This document shows, piece by piece, positions 5,797-9,651 of a stretch of 9,651 nt of DNA. The translations under genes and the position numbers were made by a program. Below the pieces are notes generated by a model. It had not been told where the DNA came from. It was given only the letters and a program-made list of their open reading frames with translations, and ran no database searches. Each line of letters opens with the position of its first letter. Position 1 is the stretch's first letter. The stretch is from Shewanellaceae bacterium (lineage in GTDB: Bacteria; Pseudomonadota; Gammaproteobacteria; Enterobacterales; Shewanellaceae): the NCBI GenBank assembly GCA_016779685.1, contig JADHND010000048.1, positions 1-9,651 on the forward strand. Direction: 5' to 3'.

Positions 5797-6798
5797 TTAG
5801 TGAATACCTGAGGCCAGTAAATCTTGCAGATGTAAGGCACCTATAGGTTGATGTGCCTCGTTGACAACAACGATGTTGTTGATATTGAGTTGCTGCATGT
5901 ACTGCAGTACCGTGACTGCTAATTCATTTGGATGTGTGTAAATTGGGGATTTGGTCATGACATCGGCAATATGATAATCGTATAGATTAAGACTTTTGTT
6001 GAGGATACGCCGTAAATCGCCATCGGTAAACAATCCAACGAGTTTGTTATCGGAATTGGTCACAGCAGTCATGCCTAAGCCTTTGCTCGACATCTCTACT
6101 AAAGTTGTGGGTAAGGATGCGTTGCTCGATACGATAGGGATGCTGCTCTGTGTGCGCATAATGTTGTGAACCCGCAGCGACAGCTGTTTGCCCAGCTTAC
6201 CACTTGGGTGAGAGCGGGCAAAGTCATGTTTGGTAAATTTTTTGAGCGATAAGAGGGTCATAGCTAAGGCATCTCCCAAGACCAAGGTAGCCGTGGTACT
6301 GGCGGTTGGAGCTAACCCAAGCGGGCAAGCTTCGCGGTTAATATTCAATACCAATGAGATTTGAGCTTGTTGGGCCAAAGTTGAATGTGCGCGACCGGTT
6401 ATGGCGATGAGAGGCACTTTTAATTCTTGTAAACGTGGCAGTAAAGTTATCAGCTCCACGGCGTTGCCTGAATAAGAAATGAACATCACCACATCAGTGG
6501 GGTCAAGAAATCCTAAATCACCATGCGCTGCTTCACTTGGATGAATAAAAATAGCAGGGGTACCTGTTGAAGCCAATGATGCCGAAATTTTTTGACCAAT
6601 ATGACCACTTTTACCTACACCAAAGACAACAATTTTACCGCGACACTCCAACAAGCAAGTGCAAGCCGCTTGAAAGCTTGCTTGGTTAATATTGTGATAT
6701 AAGCTATGAATGGCTTCTATTTCGATATCGATGACTTGTTTGGCGGCCTGTTTAATGCTGTCGTCTATTGCAGTCGATTTTGTTTTTAAATCATCCAT
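5797..6798 (-). CDS. kdsD: Arabinose-5-phosphate isomerase KdsD
   Basis: The 333-residue product matches E. coli KdsD (328 aa). It interconverts ribulose-5-phosphate and arabinose-5-phosphate, the first committed step of Kdo synthesis. An N-terminal sugar isomerase (SIS) domain spans about 40-185, with GVGKSGHIG (60-68), HPSEAAHGDLG (86-96), ISYSGN (107-112) and NREACPLGLAPT (154-165). The residues corresponding to the proposed active-site set of E. coli KdsD are present: K63, E115, E156 and H197 in ARSHPSGKLG. Two CBS domains follow (about 210-270 and 278-333), with GLFTDGDLRR at 255-264. These usually bind a regulatory nucleotide or sugar nucleotide. The gene begins 15 nt after yrbG and ends 1 nt before kdsC. 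A moderate AAGAG site precedes the ATG. Confidence 0.97.
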   Translation of the reverse strand: MDDLKTKSTAIDDSIKQAAKQVIDIEIEAIHSLYHNINQASFQAACTCLLECRGKIVVFGVGKSGHIGQKISASLASTGTPAIFIHPSEAAHGDLGFLDPTDVVMFISYSGNAVELITLLPRLQELKVPLIAITGRAHSTLAQQAQISLVLNINREACPLGLAPTASTTATLVLGDALAMTLLSLKKFTKHDFARSHPSGKLGKQLSLRVHNIMRTQSSIPIVSSNASLPTTLVEMSSKGLGMTAVTNSDNKLVGLFTDGDLRRILNKSLNLYDYHIADVMTKSPIYTHPNELAVTVLQYMQQLNINNIVVVNEAHQPIGALHLQDLLASGIH

Positions 6799-6813
6799 GA
6801 TGGTCTCTTTATT

Positions 6814-7797
6814 TTAAGGTAAAGTGTCGATGAGATAGCTTTGGTAACTGATAAAGCAACATAGCAACAAAACACCTTGCCACCGTGATAGGTGATAAGG
6901 TCGTTTGCTGACAAAGAGCAGGATCATCACCAATAAGGTTGCGCCCAACATCACGTAAACATCACGTGTAGTTGCCAAAAGATCAATGGGGTGGTTGGGA
7001 TCTGGATTAAGAAAAGCAGGAATGGCTAAAACGGCTAATATATTGAATAAGTTTGATCCCAGCGTGTTACCTATGGCCAAATCATATTGCCCTTTGAGAA
7101 CACTGGTAATCGATGCTGCCAATTCCGGTAAACTGGTGCCAATCGCAATAATGGTTAATCCGATCATTAAATCTGACATTCCAAAGTAGCTGGCAATGGC
7201 TGAAGCGCCTATCACCATCGCTTGCGCTGACAGAGGCAACAAAACCATGCCTAATAGCAGCCAGCAAGTAGCTTGCTTGGTTGACAAGTTATCCGGCGAT
7301 GCCTCATCATAATAATGGGTTAAAGGGTCGACCTCGTGACGTTTTTTTTGGCGGAGTGCATCCCCAATTAGAAAGCCCATGATCAGGACAAAAAGCACCA
7401 ATAAGCCAACGCCTTCAGCCCGAGTTAAGTAACGATCGTACAAAACCCAAGCCCCTACCAAGCTTGCCAAAAGAACCAAAGGGACTTCACGCATTAACGT
7501 GGTTGAGCTGACCAATATTTTTCGAACCACCGCTGTAGCTCCTAAAATTAGCAGCAAATTGGTGATATTAGAGCCCAAGACATTGCCGATGGCTGTGTCG
7601 TTTTGATGATTTAATGCGGCCGCACCGGCAACGAACATTTCGGGAGCAGAAGAGCCAACAGCGACGATAGTGAGGCCGATGATGAAAGGAGATAAGCCCA
7701 GTTGACGTGCCAATGCACTGGCACCCATAACAAATTTATCTGCACTCCAGATAAGCAAAAGAAGACCTAAAATCAATAAACCGACGTGAAGAAGCAT
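6814..7797 (-). CDS. yrbG: YrbG-type calcium/sodium antiporter (CaCA family)
   Basis: The 327-residue, very hydrophobic product matches E. coli YrbG (325 aa). It has the two inverted alpha-repeats that define the Ca2+/cation antiporter family. The first is GLTIVAVGSSAPE (41-53) with GNVLGSNITN (71-80), and the second is GLTIIAIGTSLPE (213-225) with GNTLGSNLFN (243-252). The paired G(T/S)S-PE and GN-x2-GSN motifs hold the ion-binding acidic and amide residues in the archaeal NCX_Mj structures. About ten membrane helices are expected, with a short hydrophilic loop near 148-175. The family predicts inner-membrane Na+/Ca2+ exchange, but the physiological role in this operon is not settled even in E. 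coli. It is the first gene of the minus-strand operon and diverges from mlaF. The ATG lacks an obvious ribosome-binding site. Confidence 0.93.
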   Translation of the reverse strand: MLLHVGLLILGLLLLIWSADKFVMGASALARQLGLSPFIIGLTIVAVGSSAPEMFVAGAAALNHQNDTAIGNVLGSNITNLLLILGATAVVRKILVSSTTLMREVPLVLLASLVGAWVLYDRYLTRAEGVGLLVLFVLIMGFLIGDALRQKKRHEVDPLTHYYDEASPDNLSTKQATCWLLLGMVLLPLSAQAMVIGASAIASYFGMSDLMIGLTIIAIGTSLPELAASITSVLKGQYDLAIGNTLGSNLFNILAVLAIPAFLNPDPNHPIDLLATTRDVYVMLGATLLVMILLFVSKRPYHLSRWQGVLLLCCFISYQSYLIDTLP

Positions 7798-7949
7798 ACA
7801 GAGCCATTTTTTTGACAGGGTGACAACAGCATTATGACCGCTATGTAAGCCTGCTTATTTTGTAAAATAAAGTCAATTTTACTGCAACGGATGCCAAATA
7901 ACAATTAAACAAGTGCTATTATTTTGAGAGGTTATAGCTGGCAAGGTGA
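7798..7949. promoter_or_regulatory. Divergent yrbG/mlaF intergenic region
   Basis: This 152-bp spacer must drive both the LPS operon (minus) and the mla operon (plus). For mlaF there is a good extended -10, TGCTATTAT at 7914-7922, giving a leader of about 20 nt, with no clear -35. A TTGACA at 7812-7817 (plus) has no well-spaced -10. On the minus strand a TTGACT (complement of 7871-7876) and CATAAT (complement of 7831-7836) are present but at the wrong spacing for one promoter, so the yrbG promoter is not located. A perfect hyphenated palindrome (7855-7870) is listed separately. Confidence 0.5.
7855..7870. repeat. 16-bp hyphenated palindrome, possible operator
   Basis: TTATTTT at 7855-7861 is the exact inverse of AAAATAA at 7864-7870, separated by GT. 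It sits near the middle of the divergent spacer, about 45 bp upstream of the mlaF -10 candidate. A dimeric regulator could bind it and affect both operons. It is made almost only of A and T, so a chance origin is quite possible. I do not recognise a known regulator consensus in it. Confidence 0.3.
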
Positions 7950-8756
7950 ATGAATGTGGATCAAGCAGATATCTTTATTAGAGTAGAGGACATGAGTTTT
8001 TACCGAAAAACGAGTTGTATTTTTAAAGACGTCAACATCAATATCCCTCGAGGCAAAATCACCGCTATTATGGGCTCAAGTGGCATCGGCAAAACGACGC
8101 TTTTAAAGCTGATTGGGGCACAACTCAAACCAGATTTAGGAAAAATTTACATGGATGAAACCAACATCCATACATTAAATACTTTGAAACTTTACCAATT
8201 ACGACGGCGTATGGGTATGTTGTTTCAAAGCGGTGCCTTGTTTACTGACCTTAATGTTTTCGAGAACGTTGCGTTTCCCTTGCGAGAGCATACACAATTG
8301 CCTGAATCTATCATCAAGCGTATTGTCTTGATGAAACTCGAAGCCGTTGGTTTACGTGGTGCCCATCAAATGCAACCGAATCAATTATCTGGTGGGATGG
8401 CACGTCGGATCTCATTAGCGCGTGCGATTGCGCTTGAGCCAGAACTGATGATGTTTGATGAGCCCTTTGCCGGGCAAGACCCGATCTCGATGGGGATTTT
8501 AGTCACCTTGATTTCAAAGCTAACCAAAGTCTTTAATCTTACCACCATCGTGGTCTCGCATGATGTTGATGAAATTATGTCGATAGCAGATTATTGTTAT
8601 GTCATTTCAGAGCAAAAGGTGGTTGCGCATGATACGCCTGAGGCATTGAAAAAAGCCAATAACCCTTATGTGAAGCAATTCTTGGCGGGCAATGTCGATG
8701 GGCCACTGCCGTTTCATATGCCAGCGCCTTCATATAAGGAGGAACTGTTAAGTTGA
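7950..8756 (+). CDS. mlaF: Phospholipid ABC transporter ATPase MlaF
   Basis: The 268-residue product matches E. coli MlaF (269 aa). It has Walker A GSSGIGKTT (42-50), the Q-loop Q93 in MLFQSGALF, the signature LSGGM (146-150), Walker B LMMFDE (166-171) and the switch histidine H204 in VVSHDVDE. LSGGMARR and FDEPFAGQDPISMG are characteristic of the Mla/MCE ATPase branch. The tail GPLPFHMPAPSYKEELL corresponds to the C-terminal extension of E. coli MlaF, which reaches the neighbouring subunit and helps bind MlaB. MlaF powers the MlaFEDB complex in the inner membrane, which moves phospholipids between the inner membrane and periplasmic MlaC. AAGG at 7943-7946 is only 3 nt from the ATG at 7950 but 9 nt from an in-frame GTG at 7956, so the true start may be two codons later. 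The stop overlaps the mlaE start. Confidence 0.96.
   Translation: MNVDQADIFIRVEDMSFYRKTSCIFKDVNINIPRGKITAIMGSSGIGKTTLLKLIGAQLKPDLGKIYMDETNIHTLNTLKLYQLRRRMGMLFQSGALFTDLNVFENVAFPLREHTQLPESIIKRIVLMKLEAVGLRGAHQMQPNQLSGGMARRISLARAIALEPELMMFDEPFAGQDPISMGILVTLISKLTKVFNLTTIVVSHDVDEIMSIADYCYVISEQKVVAHDTPEALKKANNPYVKQFLAGNVDGPLPFHMPAPSYKEELLS
8736..8755 (+). promoter_or_regulatory. Strong ribosome-binding site for a TTG-started mlaE
   Basis: A near-perfect AAGGAGG at 8736-8742 lies 10 nt before TTG at 8753, which overlaps the mlaF TGA stop as TTGA. No ATG or GTG lies in the mlaE frame at this spot. Starting at the TTG gives a 259-residue protein that aligns from the first residues with MlaE. The site therefore supports TTG as the real start, with translational coupling to mlaF. 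Confidence 0.8.
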
Positions 8757-9532
8757 ACACTTACCTTGAATATTTAGGCCGTAAAACTTTAAACAGGTTT
8801 GCGGAGTTAGGCCGTGCGGCGCGCATGTTGTTCGGTGCGGTCGTAGCGATTCCTAAGCTAGATAAAAGCTTCCCTTTATTTGTGCGTCAAGTTTATAAAA
8901 TCGGGTTTCAATCGTTACTCATTATTTGTATTTCTGGGGTCTTTGTGGGGATGGTGCTGGCTTTGCAGGCCTATATTGTGTTGGTGCGCTTCTCCGCGGA
9001 AGAAACGCTGGGCACCATGGTTGCCTTGTCGTTGTTTCGAGAACTAGGTCCAACTGTGACAGCTTTGCTGTTCGCCGGGCGAGCAGGGTCAGCATTAACC
9101 GCAGAAATTGGCTTGATGAAAGCAACAGAACAGTTGTCGAGTTTAGAGATGATGGCCATTAATCCACTGCGGTATGTTATTGCGCCGCGTTTTTGGGCGG
9201 GCATGATCAGTTTACCTATTTTAACCATTGTGTTTGTTGCGGTAGGGCTGTGGGGAGCTCAGTTGGTTGGGGTCGAGTGGAAAGGTATTGATCATGGTAC
9301 GTATTGGTCTAATTTAGAGTCGGTGATTCAATGGCAGCAAGACGTTTTTAATTGTATAGTTAAGAGTGTGTGTTTTGCATTTGTGATTATGTGGATAGCG
9401 TTGGCAAAAGGTTTGGATTCTCACCCTAATCCCGAAGGGATTAGTAAAGCAACGACAAGCATGGTGATTCTGTCCTCGTTAACGGTACTCGGTTTGGATT
9501 TTTTCCTCACCGTTTTAATGTTTGGGTATTAA
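8753..9532 (+). CDS. mlaE: Phospholipid ABC transporter permease MlaE
   Basis: The 259-residue product matches E. coli MlaE (260 aa), the permease of the MlaFEDB complex. An N-terminal interfacial helix (about 1-40) is followed by hydrophobic helices. The conserved permease segment RELGPTVTALLFAGRAGSAL lies at 96-115. Next is the cytoplasmic coupling loop ATEQLSSLEMMAINPLRYV (124-142), which contacts MlaF. The C-terminal GISKATTSMV (229-238) and VLGLDFFLTVLMFG correspond to GISRATTRTV and VLGLDFVLTALMFG of E. coli. Two MlaE subunits form the lipid cavity under the MlaD hexamer. The start is TTG, set by a strong ribosome site and by overlap with the mlaF stop. The mlaD ATG follows the stop after 2 nt, so these genes form one translationally coupled operon. 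Confidence 0.96.
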   Translation: MNTYLEYLGRKTLNRFAELGRAARMLFGAVVAIPKLDKSFPLFVRQVYKIGFQSLLIICISGVFVGMVLALQAYIVLVRFSAEETLGTMVALSLFRELGPTVTALLFAGRAGSALTAEIGLMKATEQLSSLEMMAINPLRYVIAPRFWAGMISLPILTIVFVAVGLWGAQLVGVEWKGIDHGTYWSNLESVIQWQQDVFNCIVKSVCFAFVIMWIALAKGLDSHPNPEGISKATTSMVILSSLTVLGLDFFLTVLMFGY

Positions 9533-9534
9533 TT

Positions 9535-9651
9535 ATGAAACAAAGACATATAGATATTTCGGTTGGCGGATTTGTATTATTAGGCATGATTGTCTTGGCC
9601 TTTATTAGCCTTAAGGTTGCCCATATAGATTTTGGACAAGCAGAGCAAGAA
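9535..9651 (+). CDS. mlaD: MCE-domain phospholipid transporter subunit MlaD (5' part only)
   Basis: The first 39 codons are present and the gene runs off the right edge. The product begins MKQRHIDISVGGFVLLGMI and has one membrane segment at about residues 9-27 (SVGGFVLLGMIVLAFISLK). That matches the N-terminal anchor of E. coli MlaD (NEIWVGIFLLAALLAALFV). MlaD is a hexameric MCE ring anchored in the inner membrane, through which lipids pass to or from MlaC. The MCE domain itself lies outside the window. The ATG stands 2 nt after the mlaE stop with no clear ribosome site of its own, so translation probably depends on coupling. By synteny mlaC and mlaB would be expected next, but this cannot be seen. 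Confidence 0.9.
   Translation, partial: MKQRHIDISVGGFVLLGMIVLAFISLKVAHIDFGQAEQE

Noticed and set aside
5796..5840. A 15-residue upstream extension of KdsC inside kdsD
   Set aside because: The added residues do not resemble KdsC, and the ATG at 5795, directly after the kdsD stop, gives the normal family length.
8922..9228. Open frames in other phases across mlaE (67-85 codons, both strands)
   Set aside because: mlaE is conserved along its entire length. These are by-products of its codon composition.
1..9651. CRISPR arrays, tRNA/rRNA genes, insertion sequences, phage genes or a novel defence system
   Set aside because: Nearly all sequence is taken up by conserved housekeeping genes. I saw no tandem repeats, transposase motifs, tRNA folds or unknown genes.

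Overview
The window is a chromosomal housekeeping segment of a Gammaproteobacterium with fairly AT-rich DNA. It carries the conserved gammaproteobacterial cluster for outer-membrane biogenesis: yrbG-kdsD-kdsC-lptC-lptA-lptB-rpoN-hpf on the minus strand, with mlaF-mlaE-mlaD diverging on the plus strand. It also has the yjgA/pmbA divergent pair known from enterics. The order and protein lengths match Escherichia coli closely. In E. coli, however, hpf is followed by ptsN, rapZ and npr, and here it is followed by a terminator and the convergent pmbA gene. That reduced layout, with the AT-leaning composition, suggests a lineage outside the Enterobacterales. Legionellales-like bacteria are a possibility, but I cannot assign a genus from the sequence.

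Layout. 1-151 (minus): the first 50 codons of yjgA/darP. 152-246: divergent promoter region. 247-1590 (plus): pmbA/tldE. 1589-1623: a stem-loop whose T-run lies on the minus strand, the terminator of the large operon. 1679-7797 (minus): the operon from yrbG down to hpf, with most genes overlapping or nearly touching (GTGA at kdsC/lptC, 14 nt at lptC/lptA, TGATG at lptA/lptB). The one real gap, 116 bp between lptB and rpoN, holds an extended -10 promoter candidate. 7798-7949: divergent regulatory region. 7950-9651 (plus): mlaF, mlaE and the start of mlaD, cut by the window edge.

Function. KdsD and KdsC make the arabinose-5-phosphate and Kdo needed for the LPS inner core. LptC, LptA and LptB are parts of the bridge and ATPase that carry LPS to the outer membrane. 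MlaF, MlaE and MlaD form the inner-membrane ABC complex that moves phospholipids between the membranes. YrbG is a putative Na+/Ca2+ exchanger that travels with this cluster. RpoN (sigma-54) and the short hibernation factor HPF are regulators attached to the operon end. PmbA is half of the TldD/TldE peptidase and YjgA is a ribosome-assembly factor.

I found no phage, insertion sequence, CRISPR, toxin or other accessory system, and no convincing undescribed system. The points worth a second look are small: start-codon choices, the missing ptsN-rapZ-npr block, a folded 3' untranslated segment after hpf, and a few promoter and operator candidates.
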